Positions 36,840-49,034 are shown, counted from the stretch's first letter. The stretch is DNA of 64,000 nucleotides from Aeromonas allosaccharophila (GCF_000819685.1 NZ_CDBR01000042.1:62001-126000); one strand, 5' to 3'. The notes: a model not told the origin generated them from the sequence alone. Translations and numbers: made by a program.

Positions 36840-38473
36840 TCGCAATCCAGGTGGGCGATCGCATCGCGGCTCACTGCGGCACGGCGCGCGCCGGTCAGTT
36901 CAGTGAGCTGGCCCTGACGCATCTCCAGCAGGCGATCGGCCAGCGGGAAGTAGTGATCGTCGTGACTGATGGCGATCACCGTCTTGCCCATCTCCTTGAG
37001 GCGCGGCAACAGCAGCTGATAGAAGATGCGGCGGAACTGGGGATCCTGATCCGCGGCCCACTCGTCAAACAGCATCACCTCGCGCTGCTCGGCCAGCGCC
37101 AGCAACAGAGCGACCCGCTTGCGCTGTCCCTGGGAGAGATCAATATCGGCGATAAAGTTGTCCTCTATGGCGAGCTTGCTGCCCATCTGCAACCGCTCCA
37201 GCCACTCGGCTACCAGCTCATCCTTGGGTTCCGGCCCCAGCAGGTGCTGGAACAGGTGATAGTCGGTGAAGATAGCGGAGAAGAGTGCCAGATAGCCGTT
37301 GCGATCGGTGATCGGCTCCCCATCCAGCAGGATCCGGCCCGATACCGGCTGGTAAAGACCGGTCAGCAGCATGGCCAGCGTCGACTTGCCGGATCCATTG
37401 CCACCGATGATGAAGATCTGCTCCCCCTTCTCAAGGGTGAGATTGATGGGGCCCACCGCGAAGCCACCCTCCCCCTGATAGTGAAAGATCACCTGCTCCA
37501 GCTGGATGCGTTGCCAGGGGCGGATGGCGGGCGGCAGCGGGAAGTCAGCATCCGGCTCGGCCAGATTGAGGGCGGCTATCTTGTCGAACGCCACCTGAGC
37601 GGCAAGCAGGGTCGGCAGGGCGCCAATCCCCTGCAACAGCGGGGTGCGCAGGAACAGTAAGGTCAGCGCAAAGGTAGCCGCCACATTGGTATTGGCCCAG
37701 CCCAGCCCGTTGGCCAGAAAGAAGACCAGACCGATGGCCCCCAGCATCATGATATTCGACCAGTTCACCGCGCTCAGGTGATAGGTGTCGGCGCGGATGA
37801 TCTGCTGGCGGTAGTCACGGGCATTCTGCTCATAGAGCTGGTGGTAGACAAAGTGAGCCCGCTCGCGGTTGAGCGCCAGCTCCTTGCTGCCGGCGATGAT
37901 GGCCTGATAGTTCTGATAGAGCCGATCTTCGGCCTGACGCATTTGAGAGAGATGGCGATAAACACGGTTCACCAGCAACCAGCCCACCACCATGGTGAAG
38001 GTGACCCAGAGCGCGGTCACCCCGAGCAACGCAGGAGAGAGCCAGCCGAGGTAAAGGGCTGAACCCAGCGTGAGCACCAGCCCCTGTACCAGCTCCGGCA
38101 GGCGCACGAAGGCGATGGTGATCTGGCCGATATCGCTGGAGAGGGAGGCCAGCAGCGTCCCCTGACCAATCTGACGGATGCGGGCGACATCGGTATCCAG
38201 CAGTTGCTTGAGCAGACGGCCGCGCAACCGGTAGACAAAATGGTGACCGAGAGTGGTCAGGGCCAGCTGAGATCCGAGAGTGATCACCAGCAGCAACACA
38301 ATCAGGCCGACCAGCTGACCGAGGATCGGCAGCGGATCACCTATAGATTCGATAAGAGACTGATTAATAAAAGCAATGACGCCAATCCCGCTGACGGCAC
38401 TGAACAGACTGAGCAGGGTAATGGCGATAAAGGGCCAACGATATTGGCGATAAACCAGAGACAAGAGTTCCAT
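36827..38473 (-). CDS. yojI: YojI-type ABC exporter (fused membrane and ATPase domains)
   Basis: A 548-residue half-transporter, near E. coli YojI (547). Strongly shared segments as I remember them: [57 protein letters not shown]-type spans, then Walker [21 protein letters not shown], signature [17 protein letters not shown] and [11 protein letters not shown]. coli YojI exports the lasso peptide microcin J25 together with TolC. Here it lies inside a siderophore-uptake operon, between the receptor and fhuC, suggesting it handles a ligand that enters through that receptor, or a siderophore. Confidence 0.88.
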   Translation of the reverse strand: MELLSLVYRQYRWPFIAITLLSLFSAVSGIGVIAFINQSLIESIGDPLPILGQLVGLIVLLLVITLGSQLALTTLGHHFVYRLRGRLLKQLLDTDVARIRQIGQGTLLASLSSDIGQITIAFVRLPELVQGLVLTLGSALYLGWLSPALLGVTALWVTFTMVVGWLLVNRVYRHLSQMRQAEDRLYQNYQAIIAGSKELALNRERAHFVYHQLYEQNARDYRQQIIRADTYHLSAVNWSNIMMLGAIGLVFFLANGLGWANTNVAATFALTLLFLRTPLLQGIGALPTLLAAQVAFDKIAALNLAEPDADFPLPPAIRPWQRIQLEQVIFHYQGEGGFAVGPINLTLEKGEQIFIIGGNGSGKSTLAMLLTGLYQPVSGRILLDGEPITDRNGYLALFSAIFTDYHLFQHLLGPEPKDELVAEWLERLQMGSKLAIEDNFIADIDLSQGQRKRVALLLALAEQREVMLFDEWAADQDPQFRRIFYQLLLPRLKEMGKTVIAISHDDHYFPLADRLLEMRQGQLTELTGARRAAVSRDAIAHLDCEVPA

Positions 38474-38521
38474 AACGGACCGGTATTCCAGAGAGATCAG
38501 GACAACTGCGGGTGAAAAGAA

Positions 38522-38544
38522 GGGCGGGAACCCGGTTCCCGCCC
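38522..38544 (-). terminator. Hairpin after the receptor gene
   Basis: GGGCGGGAAC (38522-38531), loop CCG, GTTCCCGCCC (38535-38544); read on the minus strand it is followed by TTCTTTT. It may be a partial terminator that lowers expression of yojI-fhuCDB relative to the receptor. Confidence 0.7.
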
Positions 38545-38552
38545 GACTTCGA

Positions 38553-40655
38553 TTACCAGCGGTAGTTGATGCTGCCCACTACGCTGCGTGGCTCGCCGTA
38601 GTAGCAGTAGTAGTCACAACTGGCCACGTAGGTTTCACCCAACAGGTTGTTGACGTTGAGCTGGGCACGCCAGTTCTTTGCAAAGTCATACCCGATCATC
38701 GCATCCCAGACGGTATGGGCCGGCACCTCGGCAGAGCCGTAGATGGGGGTGTAGTCCGCATTCACGGCGCCGATGCCGACGCTGGAACCGATATAACGCA
38801 CGCCGGTACCCAGCTCCAGACCGGAAGCCACCCCTTGCTGCACCTTGTAGTTGCCCCAGAAGGAGGCGATGTGGCGCGGGATCAGACTGGCGCGGCGATC
38901 GCCACTGCCGGTGTCGTTGGTTTTGGCATCGGTGTAGGTATAAGCAGCGGTCAGACGCAGCGCATCGGTCGCCTGCACGCTCCCTTCCAGCTCAATCCCC
39001 TGGGAGGTCATCTCGCCAGCCTGGGTCTGCTGGCCTGAGCCACTGGAAACCAGAGCGTTACTTTGCTCCAGATCGAACAGCGCCAGATTGATGTAACCGT
39101 CGAGGAAGGCAGGCGCATATTTGACGCCTGCTTCATACAATTTTCCCTCACGGGATTTATATGAAGTTTTGGTATTCGGATCGATCCCGGGCAACATCAA
39201 AAACGACTCAGAATAAGCAAGATATGGCGAGATGCCGTTGTCGGCCAGATACATCAAGCTGCCGGAAAGGGATAGCGCATGATCGTACTGCTTTTCATCT
39301 CTATCATATGTTTTGCTGATGTTATGGGTCTCGACATAGTCAAAGCGACCACCGGCAGTCAGCAGCCAGCGATCGTCCCAACGGATCTGATGCTGAGCAT
39401 AGATCCCCTCTTGAGCCATGGTTGTTTTCTGGTAAGTGGCCGTAGACTCGTCAAAACCGGGGAAGCCGCTGTAATCCGGGTTCATGGTATTGATGGAGCC
39501 CATGGCGTAGTTGTCGGCCTCGACACCTTCATTGACATGGCGCTGCAGATCCACCCCCAGCAACAGGGTCTGCTCGGTGCTGTCGGTGTTCCAGTAGCCC
39601 ACCATCTGGTTATCCATGGTGGCACTCTTGGTATTGCCATCGCGGTAAACCAGACCGCGGTAGGCCGTCGTGCCTTCATAGGTCGGGAAGATATAAGTCT
39701 GGCGCAGCAGCAGATCGTTGTAGTTGAAGCGGACGTTCTGCTTGAACTCCCAGCTCTGGTTGAGCTGGTGGGCCAGCTCGTAACCGGTGGAGATCTGGGT
39801 GTTGCGGTTGCGATCGTAATCCGGCTGACTCAGGTTGGTGGAGGGATCAATCTGGCCACCTGAAGTATTCAGGGTGCCATAGACCGGGAAGAAGCCGTTG
39901 GTCGGGACCCCTTCGTCGTGCAGGAAACTGGCCAGCAGGGTCAGGCTGGTACGATCCGAAAGATCGAAGGTGACGCTCGGCGCCAGATAAACCCGATCGT
40001 TGTAAGTACCGGTAAGCACCCCATCACGCTCTTTATAGAGAGCCACCATCCGGTAGCGGCTGCTGTCGGAGAGCGCGTCTGAGACATCCACCCCGACCTG
40101 ACGATGATCCCGGCTGCCCAGTTGCAGATCCACCTGCCCTTGCGGCGTGGCGGTCGGTCGCTTGCTGATGGCATTGATCACCCCGCCCGGAGGCGCTACG
40201 CCATAGAGCATTGAAGCGGGCCCCTTCAGCACTTCCACACTCTCCAGGCCGAACGGTTCCGGCGTCCAAAGATAGTAACCAGAGCCAAACTGGATGCTTC
40301 CATCGAGATAGGAAGCAGCATCGAAGCCACGTACCTTGAACCAGTCGGTGTTGTTATCGGAACCATAGAGGCCGGTCAATACGCCGGAACGATAGCGAAG
40401 CGCCTCATCCAGCTGCAACACGGCGTGCTGATCCAGCTCCTCGCGATTAACCACGGAGACGGCGCGAGGCGTCTCGGCCATCGGCACTTCCACCTTCATG
40501 GCAGTACCGGTCACCACCATGGTTTCGCTGGCTTTGGGCAGCTCTGCGGCGGCCTGTTCGGCCATCAGCGGCAGGGAGACGAGCAAACCGGAGAGTGAAA
40601 GCACGCCGAAGGTGCCCTTCTTGCCGGGTCCTGAAGTGTATTTTTGCGCAATCAT
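38553..40655 (-). CDS. TonB-dependent siderophore receptor, FhuA-like
   Basis: A 700-residue outer-membrane receptor. An N-terminal signal peptide (hydrophobic [12 protein letters not shown], cut near AEQAAA), TonB box ETMVVTG, plug domain with [25 protein letters not shown] and [22 protein letters not shown], then a 22-strand barrel ending in an aromatic residue. The late [12 protein letters not shown] with paired Cys recalls ferrichrome/ferrioxamine receptors. It heads the yojI-fhuCDB operon. A Fur-like box lies upstream (40789-40807). The precise siderophore cannot be told. Confidence 0.92.
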   Translation of the reverse strand: MIAQKYTSGPGKKGTFGVLSLSGLLVSLPLMAEQAAAELPKASETMVVTGTAMKVEVPMAETPRAVSVVNREELDQHAVLQLDEALRYRSGVLTGLYGSDNNTDWFKVRGFDAASYLDGSIQFGSGYYLWTPEPFGLESVEVLKGPASMLYGVAPPGGVINAISKRPTATPQGQVDLQLGSRDHRQVGVDVSDALSDSSRYRMVALYKERDGVLTGTYNDRVYLAPSVTFDLSDRTSLTLLASFLHDEGVPTNGFFPVYGTLNTSGGQIDPSTNLSQPDYDRNRNTQISTGYELAHQLNQSWEFKQNVRFNYNDLLLRQTYIFPTYEGTTAYRGLVYRDGNTKSATMDNQMVGYWNTDSTEQTLLLGVDLQRHVNEGVEADNYAMGSINTMNPDYSGFPGFDESTATYQKTTMAQEGIYAQHQIRWDDRWLLTAGGRFDYVETHNISKTYDRDEKQYDHALSLSGSLMYLADNGISPYLAYSESFLMLPGIDPNTKTSYKSREGKLYEAGVKYAPAFLDGYINLALFDLEQSNALVSSGSGQQTQAGEMTSQGIELEGSVQATDALRLTAAYTYTDAKTNDTGSGDRRASLIPRHIASFWGNYKVQQGVASGLELGTGVRYIGSSVGIGAVNADYTPIYGSAEVPAHTVWDAMIGYDFAKNWRAQLNVNNLLGETYVASCDYYCYYGEPRSVVGSINYRW

Positions 40656-40788
40656 ATTAAAGTCTCGTTTATCAATGAGTTATGTTGTTTTAATTGTTAT
40701 TTTTGGTCGTTTGTAACGACATCACCCTGTTCCATGGGCGAATAAAGCAGCGCAATCCTACTACAGGAGCCGTGATCGAATCGATTCA

Positions 40789-40807
40789 ATAATTGCTAAT
40801 CATTTGC
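40789..40807. promoter_or_regulatory. Fur-like box upstream of the receptor
   Basis: ATAATTGCTAATCATTTGC region aligned on AATCATT matches the 19-bp Fur consensus at about 12 positions. It lies 134-152 bases before the receptor start. The match is moderate. Confidence 0.45.
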
Positions 40808-40962
40808 ATCTGTATTGTTATCTAACTGCGTCGTTGGCAGGATTTTACGGGGGATGGGAGTCATCAGGAGAGCCATTCGCGGAGAAGAAAATGGAGAGGA
40901 ATACAAAGAAGCAGAAAAAAGATCGACGGGATGGATCCAACGGCATTATCTGACTGGATCCA

Positions 40963-40994
40963 TTATCCCCAAGCTTTATCCATATTTATCCACA
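40963..40994 (+). promoter_or_regulatory. DnaA boxes upstream of mioC
   Basis: A perfect TTATCCACA (40986-40994), with TTATCCATA (40976) and TTATCCCCA (40963) next to it, 58-89 bases before mioC. In E. coli a DnaA box in the mioC promoter lets DnaA repress transcription that enters oriC. The gap 40656-41051 holds these boxes, the Fur-like box and no gene. Confidence 0.75.
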
Positions 40995-41051
40995 CCCTTT
41001 GGCGGTAGAATCCGGCTTTCCTTTTCTTTGTCTGAAATCAGGATCCATTCC

Positions 41052-41501
41052 ATGGCCAAACTTAATCTCGTCGTCGGCTCCATGCTGGGCGCCGCCGAAT
41101 ATGTCGCAGACCACGTCGCCAACCTGCTGGAACAGGCTGGCCACCAGACCCGGATCCACAACCCGGCCAAGCTGGCAGAGGTGCTGGATGATGCGGGATC
41201 CATCCTGCTGGTGGTCACCTCGACCCACGGTGCCGGTGATGTGCCCGACAACCTGCAACCCTTCGCCAAGGATCTTGCCGAGCAGCATCCGGATCTTAAT
41301 TCATTGAAATATGGCGTGATCGCTCTTGGCGACAGCAGTTATGACACCTTTTGCCAGGGCGGCAAGACGCTGGATCGGCTGCTGGCCGAGTGCGGTGCCA
41401 GCCGGATCGGCGAACGGCTCGACATCGATGTGACCCAACACGAGATCCCCGAAGATGCCGCCGAAGTGTGGATCCGCGACTGGATGACGATGATCGCCTG
41501 A
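41052..41501 (+). CDS. mioC: FMN-binding flavodoxin-like protein MioC
   Basis: A 149-residue flavodoxin-fold protein (E. coli 147) with the FMN phosphate loop VGSMLGAAEYVADH and the later TSTHGAGDVPDNLQPF and GLGDSSY-like ALGDSSYDTFC. In E. coli it binds FMN and supports biotin synthase; its transcription runs toward oriC. A longer ORF from 40815 would cover the DnaA boxes and is not favoured. GATC is unusually frequent in the coding sequence (about ten in 450 bp). Confidence 0.94.
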   Translation: MAKLNLVVGSMLGAAEYVADHVANLLEQAGHQTRIHNPAKLAEVLDDAGSILLVVTSTHGAGDVPDNLQPFAKDLAEQHPDLNSLKYGVIALGDSSYDTFCQGGKTLDRLLAECGASRIGERLDIDVTQHEIPEDAAEVWIRDWMTMIA

Positions 41502-41514
41502 TCAGCGTGCGGGA

Positions 41515-41900
41515 GATCCTGAAAAAAAGCTTGATCTCCCCACTTATCCCCAGATCAACTATCCACCATGTTATTAACAGATTGATCCGGGGGAGTTGTT
41601 CTACAAGGTTACCCACAACGCCCAGGGGTAATGTGCATAACTACGGTGTAAAGCTCTGCAAAACCTATAGTTATCCATGTATTAGATCCAGACCGATAGA
41701 CCTCTGTGTATAAAAGCCCTGGTTATCCCCTCGTTCACCGGGCCAGGATCCAAGCTTTTCCACAAGCTAGGATCGTCCTTAAATTAATGATCTTTATGAT
41801 CAAAAAGTGCTTATCAACAGAAAGGGCGGATCCTAATAAGAGATCCAGTAAAAGATCGATCTAAAGATCCTTAAGATCTAATTAGTGGATCCTCCCTTCA
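41515..41900. other. oriC: Chromosomal replication origin oriC
   Basis: Between mioC and mnmG, as in enterics. Sixteen GATC sites lie in 41515-41888. DnaA boxes: perfect TTATGCACA (41632-41640, minus) and TTATACACA (41705-41713, minus); one mismatch TTATCCCCA (41544), TTACCCACA (41609), TTTTCCACA (41756) and TTATCAACA (41811). The DNA-unwinding region at 41829-41890 is AT-rich with GATC-led repeats at 12-13-bp steps (41829, 41842, 41854, 41866, then 41875, 41888). The rest of 41901-42009 is the mnmG promoter region. Function inferred from this architecture. Confidence 0.93.
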
Positions 41901-42009
41901 TACTGAACGTTAAGTAGACGTTCCCCTCAGGACGCGAAACAGATAGAATGTTCCGCCCTTTAGCCCAGGCAAATAAAGATCTTCAGGCGTGCAGATCAAG
42001 GTGATCCCA

Positions 42010-43899
42010 ATGCAATACCATGAACAATTTGATGTGATCGTCGTCGGTGGCGGTCATGCCGGAACCGAAGCAGCAACAGCGGCAGCCCGTATGGGCATGA
42101 ACACCCTGTTGCTGACCCACAATATCGATACGCTGGGACACATGTCCTGTAATCCGGCGATCGGCGGGATCGGCAAGGGACACCTGGTCAGGGAAGTTGA
42201 CGCACTCGGCGGGATCATGGCGCGTGCCATCGATCTTGGCGGGATCCAGTTCCGCACCCTCAACTCCTCCAAGGGCCCGGCAGTGCGTGCCACTCGTGCC
42301 CAGGCGGATCGCCTGCTCTACAAGGCCGTCGTTCGCCAGATGCTGGAGAACTACCCGAACCTGAAGATCTTCCAGCAGGCCTGTGACGATCTGATCATGG
42401 ACGGGGATCGTGTTGCCGGTGTGGTCACCCAGAGCGGGATCCGCATCAGCGGCAAGACTGTGGTGCTGACGGTCGGTACCTTCCTGAACGGTTTGATCCA
42501 TATCGGGATGGAAAACTACAAGGGCGGCCGCGCCGGGGATCCTCCGTCGATCGCCTTGGCCCAGCGCCTGCGAGAACTGCCGCTGCGCATCGATCGTCTC
42601 AAGACCGGTACGCCGCCGCGCATCGATGCCCGCAGCGTCGATTTCTCTGTGATGCAGGCCCAGCACGGCGACGATCCGCGTCCGGTCTTCTCGTTTATCG
42701 GCGATGCCAGCCAGCATCCCCGTCAGGTGCCCTGCTACGTCACCCATACCAACGAGCGTACCCACGAGGTGATCCGCAATAATCTGGATCGCAGCCCCAT
42801 GTACGCCGGGGTGATCGAGGGGATCGGCCCGCGCTACTGCCCGTCGATCGAAGACAAGATCACCCGTTTCGCCGACAAGACGGCGCACCAGATCTTCGTC
42901 GAGCCGGAAGGCCTGACCACCCACGAACTCTATCCGAACGGGATCTCCACCAGCCTGCCGTTTGACGTGCAGGTGCAGATCGTCCGTTCTGTACGCGGCT
43001 TCGAGAACGCCCACATCACCCGCCCCGGCTATGCCATCGAATATGATTTCTTCGATCCGCGGGATCTCAAGGCCAACATGGAGAGCAAGTGCATTCCAAA
43101 CCTGTTCTTCGCCGGCCAGATCAACGGGACGACCGGTTACGAAGAGGCGGCGGCACAAGGCCTGATGGCGGGTCTGAACGCGGCCCTGCGTGCCCAGGAC
43201 AAGGATCCCTGGAATCCTCGTCGGGATCAGGCCTACATGGGCGTGATGATGGACGATCTCTCCACTCTGGGGACCCGCGAGCCTTACCGCATGTTCACCA
43301 GCCGCGCCGAATATCGCCTGCTGCTGCGGGAAGACAATGCCGATATCCGTCTGACCGCCATCGGTCGCGAGCTGGGTCTGGTGGATGACGAGCGCTGGGG
43401 CAAATTCAACGCCAAGATGGAACAGGTCGAGCTGGAGCGTCAGCGCATGCGTTCAACCTGGATCCACCCGCAACACCCGTCACTGGAGGCGGTCAACGCC
43501 CTGGTCAACACCCCGCTGACCCGCGAACAGAGTCTGGAAGAGCTGCTGCGTCGCCCCGAGGTGACCTACGATGCGCTGATGGCCATCGAAGGGGTCGGCC
43601 CTTCCGTGACCGATCCTGCCGCGGCCGAACAGGTTGAGATCCAGATCAAGTACGCCGGTTACATCGAGCGTCAGCACGATGAGGTGGAAAAGCAGCTGCG
43701 CAACGAAAACACCCTGCTGCCGCTGGATCTGGACTATCGCGAGGTGAACGGCCTCTCCAACGAGGTGAAAGCCAAGCTGAACGATGCCAAGCCGCAGACC
43801 ATTGGTCAGGCTTCCCGCATCTCCGGCATCACCCCGGCGGCCATCTCCATCCTGCTGGTTCACCTGAAAAAACACGGCCTGCTGCGTAAAACCGCCTGA
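42010..43899 (+). CDS. mnmG: tRNA uridine-5-carboxymethylaminomethyl modification enzyme MnmG
   Basis: A 629-residue FAD protein, the same length as E. coli MnmG (GidA). It has the dinucleotide motif [42 protein letters not shown] and the C-terminal [21 protein letters not shown]. With MnmE it makes cmnm5U34. I chose the ATG at 42010 with AAGGTGAT upstream; the ATG at 41989 adds seven residues. The first 600 bases hold about 18 GATC sites, several in GGGATC where a common Gly codon would avoid it. Confidence 0.97.
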   Translation: MQYHEQFDVIVVGGGHAGTEAATAAARMGMNTLLLTHNIDTLGHMSCNPAIGGIGKGHLVREVDALGGIMARAIDLGGIQFRTLNSSKGPAVRATRAQADRLLYKAVVRQMLENYPNLKIFQQACDDLIMDGDRVAGVVTQSGIRISGKTVVLTVGTFLNGLIHIGMENYKGGRAGDPPSIALAQRLRELPLRIDRLKTGTPPRIDARSVDFSVMQAQHGDDPRPVFSFIGDASQHPRQVPCYVTHTNERTHEVIRNNLDRSPMYAGVIEGIGPRYCPSIEDKITRFADKTAHQIFVEPEGLTTHELYPNGISTSLPFDVQVQIVRSVRGFENAHITRPGYAIEYDFFDPRDLKANMESKCIPNLFFAGQINGTTGYEEAAAQGLMAGLNAALRAQDKDPWNPRRDQAYMGVMMDDLSTLGTREPYRMFTSRAEYRLLLREDNADIRLTAIGRELGLVDDERWGKFNAKMEQVELERQRMRSTWIHPQHPSLEAVNALVNTPLTREQSLEELLRRPEVTYDALMAIEGVGPSVTDPAAAEQVEIQIKYAGYIERQHDEVEKQLRNENTLLPLDLDYREVNGLSNEVKAKLNDAKPQTIGQASRISGITPAAISILLVHLKKHGLLRKTA

Positions 43900-43907
43900 G
43901 GAATCCC

Positions 43908-44534
43908 ATGTTGGAAAGATTGAACGGCCTGCTCAAGCAGGCCGAAATTGTTATCACCGATACCCAAAAGAGCCAACTGGTGCAGTTGGTCGAGTTGCTG
44001 CACAAGTGGAACAAGGCTTACAATCTCACCTCGGTGCGAGATCCGGACGCCATGCTGGTCAAGCATATCCTCGATAGCCTGGTGGTAAGCCCCCACTTGC
44101 ACGGTGAGCGCTTCATCGACGTGGGGACCGGTCCCGGCTTGCCGGGATTGCCGCTGGCGATCATCAATCCGGACAAGCAGTTCGTCCTGCTCGATAGCTT
44201 GGGCAAGCGGATCAACTTCATCCGTCAGGTGATCCAGGAGCTGGGTCTGACCAATGTGACGCCGGTCAAATCCCGGGTTGAAGAGTATCAACCCGAAGTG
44301 GGATTTGATGGTGTACTGAGTCGGGCATTTGCCTCGCTGGAGGACATGCTGAGCTGGTGTCACCACCTGCCGTCAGAACAGGGCTGCTTCCTGGCGCTCA
44401 AGGGACAATATCCCGAGCAGGAGCTGGTCCAGTTGCCTGCCAATATCCGTCTGGTAGCCTGTCATGAGTTGCGGGTGCCGGAGCTGGAAGGCGAACGTCA
44501 TCTGCTGGAATTCAAACATATCCAGCCCGAATAG
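43908..44534 (+). CDS. rsmG: 16S rRNA (guanine527-N7)-methyltransferase RsmG
   Basis: A 208-residue methyltransferase (E. coli 207) with [25 protein letters not shown] and the SAM-binding [15 protein letters not shown]. It methylates G527 in 16S rRNA. It follows mnmG by eight bases and precedes parA, the usual gidA-gidB-parAB order. Confidence 0.96.
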   Translation: MLERLNGLLKQAEIVITDTQKSQLVQLVELLHKWNKAYNLTSVRDPDAMLVKHILDSLVVSPHLHGERFIDVGTGPGLPGLPLAIINPDKQFVLLDSLGKRINFIRQVIQELGLTNVTPVKSRVEEYQPEVGFDGVLSRAFASLEDMLSWCHHLPSEQGCFLALKGQYPEQELVQLPANIRLVACHELRVPELEGERHLLEFKHIQPE

Positions 44535-44560
44535 GGTCGCAGTTTCATTTAGGGGATCGT

Positions 44561-45364
44561 GTGGGAAAAGTCATCGCCATAGCCAACCAGAAGGGTGGAG
44601 TGGGTAAAACCACCACCTGTGTGAATCTGGCCGCCTCCCTGGCTGCCACCCGGCGCAAGGTGCTGGTGATCGATCTGGATCCGCAGGGCAATGCCACCAT
44701 GGGCAGCGGTGTCGACAAGTATGACGTCGAGCGCACCGCCTATGAGCTGCTGATCGAGGATGCCCCCATCAGCGAAGTGATCATCCCCGAAACTACCGGG
44801 GGCTATCACCTGATCGCCGCCAACGCCGACGTGACCGCGGCCGAAATCCGTCTGATGGAATTTTTCGCCCGCGAAATCCGCCTGCGCAATGCGCTGGCCT
44901 CGGTGCGGGACAAATACGACTACGTCTTCATCGACTGCCCGCCCTCTCTCAACATGCTGACCGTAAACGCCATGGCTGCCGCCGACTCCGTGCTGGTGCC
45001 CATGCAGTGCGAATATTACGCGCTGGAGGGGCTTACCGCCCTGGTCGATACCATCAGCAAGCTGGCCGCCGTGGTCAATCCGGAGCTCAAGATCGAAGGG
45101 GTGCTGCGCACCATGTTCGATCACCGCAACCGGCTGGCCAATGATGTGTCCGATCAGCTAAAACAGCACTTCGGCGACAAAGTCTACCGCACCATCATTC
45201 CCCGCAACGTTAGACTGGCGGAGGCGCCGAGTTTCGGTGCCCCGGCCATGCACTATGACAAATCATCGGTGGGCGCCAAGGCCTACCTGGCACTGGCTGG
45301 CGAAATGCTGCGCCGCCAGGAGCAGGAGCGTCAGGCGACCATCGCAGACCGAGAGAGCATATGA
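44561..45364 (+). CDS. parA: Chromosome-partitioning ATPase ParA (Soj)
   Basis: A 267-residue deviant Walker ATPase: KGGVGKTTT near the start, DLDPQGNATMG, and DCPPSLNMLTVNA. ParA dimers bind DNA non-specifically and move ParB-parS complexes. The start is GTG with AGGGGAT upstream. The stop overlaps the parB start (ATATGA). Substrate sites are the four parS-like sequences left of oriC. Confidence 0.96.
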   Translation: MGKVIAIANQKGGVGKTTTCVNLAASLAATRRKVLVIDLDPQGNATMGSGVDKYDVERTAYELLIEDAPISEVIIPETTGGYHLIAANADVTAAEIRLMEFFAREIRLRNALASVRDKYDYVFIDCPPSLNMLTVNAMAAADSVLVPMQCEYYALEGLTALVDTISKLAAVVNPELKIEGVLRTMFDHRNRLANDVSDQLKQHFGDKVYRTIIPRNVRLAEAPSFGAPAMHYDKSSVGAKAYLALAGEMLRRQEQERQATIADRESI

Positions 45365-46269
45365 CTCCGAAAAAACGTGGACTGGGCAAGGGGCTGGATG
45401 CCCTGCTCAGTACCAGCACGGCTGCCCGCCAGAAACAGGTGATGAGCGATCAACGTACTGAAGAGGCCATGGCCCCTACCAATCAGGGCGAGCTGCGCAA
45501 GCTGCCGGTGGAGTGGTTGCAGTCCGGCAAGTACCAGCCCCGCAAGGACATGTCCCAGGACGCACTGGAAGAGTTGGCAAACTCCATCCGCGCTCAGGGG
45601 GTGATCCAGCCCATCGTGGTACGCCCTCTCGGCGAACAATCATTCGAAATCATTGCCGGTGAACGGCGCTGGCGCGCGTCCCAGCTGGCCCGTCTCGAGG
45701 TGGTGCCCTGCATCGTCAAGGATGTGCCCGACGAGGCCGCCGTCGCCATCGCGCTGATTGAAAATATTCAGCGGGAAGACCTCAATGCCATCGAAGAGGC
45801 GGTCGCTTTACAAAGACTGCTGACCGAATTCGAACTCACCCACCAGCAGGTGGCCGAGGCGGTGGGCAAGTCCCGCACCACGGTGACCAACCTGCTGCGC
45901 CTCAACCAGCTCAACGACGACGTGAAGCGTTTCGTCGAGCATGGTGACCTCGACATGGGTCATGCCCGTGCCCTGCTGGCCCTGAGCGGCCAGGCCCAGT
46001 CCGAACTGGCCAAGCTGGTTGCCCAGAAGGGGTTGACCGTGCGCGATACCGAGAAGCTGGTGCAAAAAGCGCTGGAACCGGCAAAAGCCAGGGTCGAACC
46101 TGCCCGTGATCCGCAGATCGGTTACCTGGAGCGCCAACTGGCAGAAAAAATTGGCAATCAGGTGCAACTTCAGCCTGGCAAGCGGGATAGCGGGAAGTTA
46201 GTAATAAGTTACGAGAATTTGTCCGATTTGGACCGTATATTGGGCTATTTTGGCGTGTCGGAATCGTGA
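45361..46269 (+). CDS. parB: Chromosome-partitioning protein ParB (Spo0J)
   Basis: A 302-residue CTP-dependent clamp. The N-terminal domain has IAGERRWRASQLA (CTP-binding GERRxR) and ALIENIQREDLNAIEEA; the central helix-turn-helix VAEAVGKSRTTVTNLLRL reads parS; the C-terminus dimerises. It overlaps parA. The partner sites are at 10.5, 12.9, 18.6 and 21.2 kb in this window. Confidence 0.96.
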   Translation: MTPKKRGLGKGLDALLSTSTAARQKQVMSDQRTEEAMAPTNQGELRKLPVEWLQSGKYQPRKDMSQDALEELANSIRAQGVIQPIVVRPLGEQSFEIIAGERRWRASQLARLEVVPCIVKDVPDEAAVAIALIENIQREDLNAIEEAVALQRLLTEFELTHQQVAEAVGKSRTTVTNLLRLNQLNDDVKRFVEHGDLDMGHARALLALSGQAQSELAKLVAQKGLTVRDTEKLVQKALEPAKARVEPARDPQIGYLERQLAEKIGNQVQLQPGKRDSGKLVISYENLSDLDRILGYFGVSES

Positions 46270-46369
46270 TTTTTACGCTTTTTGTAGTAATAAAACATCC
46301 ATTCCTTTTGATATGGCCATAACCTTGATTTGCCGCTGAAAGCCGCAAAAATTAAGGATTTTTGTCATA

Positions 46370-46397
46370 TTGCAATAGCTGCCCTCAAGGGTATAAT
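46370..46397 (+). promoter_or_regulatory. Sigma-70-type promoter of the atp operon
   Basis: TTGCAA (46370-46375), 16-bp spacer, TATAAT (46392-46397), about 80 bp before atpI. The rest of 46270-46477 is AT-rich without a gene. Confidence 0.7.
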
Positions 46398-46477
46398 TTG
46401 ACCGGCTTTAAGAGCTGTTAACATGGGGTCTTCGGATCCCGATTTTTTACAGTTCTGTAATGTTCAGGGGTAGGTTG

Positions 46478-47661
<1,184 letters not shown>

Positions 47662-47703
47662 TGAAACTCAAATAATCCTTTTTATACAATCAATTACATC
47701 TAA

Positions 47704-47991
<288 letters not shown>

Positions 47992-48016
47992 TAACTAACT
48001 TAAGAGGACATCGGCT

Positions 48017-48487
48017 GTGAATATCAATGCCACCCTCCTCGGCCAAGCAATTGCTTTTTTCTTCTTCGTAGTGTTTTGCATGAAGTACGTATGGCCGCCG
48101 CTGATTGCTGCCATCGAAGCCCGTCAGAAAGCTATTGCTGACGGTCTCTCTTCTGCCGAACGTGCCAAGAAAGATCTGGATTTGGCCAAGGCCAACGCCA
48201 CCGATCAGCTGAAAGAAGCCAAGCTGCAGGCTGCTGAAATCATTGAACAGGCTAACAAACGTAAAGCCCAGATCATTGATGAAGCTGCCGCTGGTGCCCA
48301 ATCCGAGCGGGAAAAAATCCTGGCTCAGGGCCGTGCCGAGATCGAAGCTGAACGTCATCGTGCCAAAGAAGAACTGCGTAAGCAGGTTGCTGCTCTTGCC
48401 ATTGCTGGTGCAGAGAAGATCCTGGCGCGTCAAATCGACCAGGCTGCCAACAGCGACATCGTCGACAAACTGGTAGCAGAACTGTAA
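48017..48487 (+). CDS. atpF: ATP synthase F0 subunit b
   Basis: A 156-residue stator subunit (same as E. coli) with one N-terminal span ([20 protein letters not shown]) and a long charged coiled coil. It starts with GTG after AAGAGGACATC. It links F0 to subunit delta. Confidence 0.97.
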   Translation: MNINATLLGQAIAFFFFVVFCMKYVWPPLIAAIEARQKAIADGLSSAERAKKDLDLAKANATDQLKEAKLQAAEIIEQANKRKAQIIDEAAAGAQSEREKILAQGRAEIEAERHRAKEELRKQVAALAIAGAEKILARQIDQAANSDIVDKLVAEL

Positions 48488-48500
48488 CGGGAACGGGGCT

Positions 48501-49034
48501 ATGTCTGAACTGACTACAATCGCTCGCCCCTACGCCAAGGCTGCTTTCGAGTTTGCCGTTGAGCACAAGGCGGTTGACCAGTGGCTGGGTATGCTCGGTT
48601 TCGCTGCGCAAGTAGCGGAAAACGAGACCATGCACAACCTGGTAAACGGCTCTGTGGCTGCCGAAGAGCTTGCAAATCTATTTGTCGGTATCTGTGGTGA
48701 GCAACTCGACGAGCATGGCCAGAACCTGATCCGGGTGATGGCCGAGAATGGTCGCTTGGGTGTGCTGCCGGCGGTCGTTGCTGAATTTGTAGCGTTCAAA
48801 GCTGAACTGGATAAAGAGGTTCAGGCTGACGTGATTTCGGCGATCGAACTGACCGACCAGCAGAAAGCCAATATTCAGGCTTCTCTGGAACAACGTCTCG
48901 CGCGCAAAGTGAAGCTGAATTGCAGCATCGATGCGTCCTTGATGGCCGGGGTGCTCATCAAGGCCGGTGATCTGGTAATCGACGGCACAGTCCGCGGTAA
49001 GCTGGATCGCATGGCTGACGCGCTGCAATCTTGA
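48501..49034 (+). CDS. atpH: ATP synthase F1 subunit delta
   Basis: A 177-residue stator subunit with [17 protein letters not shown] at the start and the late [26 protein letters not shown]. It caps F1 and binds subunit b. It follows atpF by 13 bases. Confidence 0.97.
   Translation: MSELTTIARPYAKAAFEFAVEHKAVDQWLGMLGFAAQVAENETMHNLVNGSVAAEELANLFVGICGEQLDEHGQNLIRVMAENGRLGVLPAVVAEFVAFKAELDKEVQADVISAIELTDQQKANIQASLEQRLARKVKLNCSIDASLMAGVLIKAGDLVIDGTVRGKLDRMADALQS

Noticed and set aside
40729-40744. TGTTCCATGGGCG near the receptor promoter as a fifth parS
   Set aside because: Only the first half matches; the central CACGTG is absent.
40815-41051. N-terminal extension of mioC from an upstream ATG
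   Set aside because: It would translate the DnaA boxes and adds about 79 residues absent from the family.
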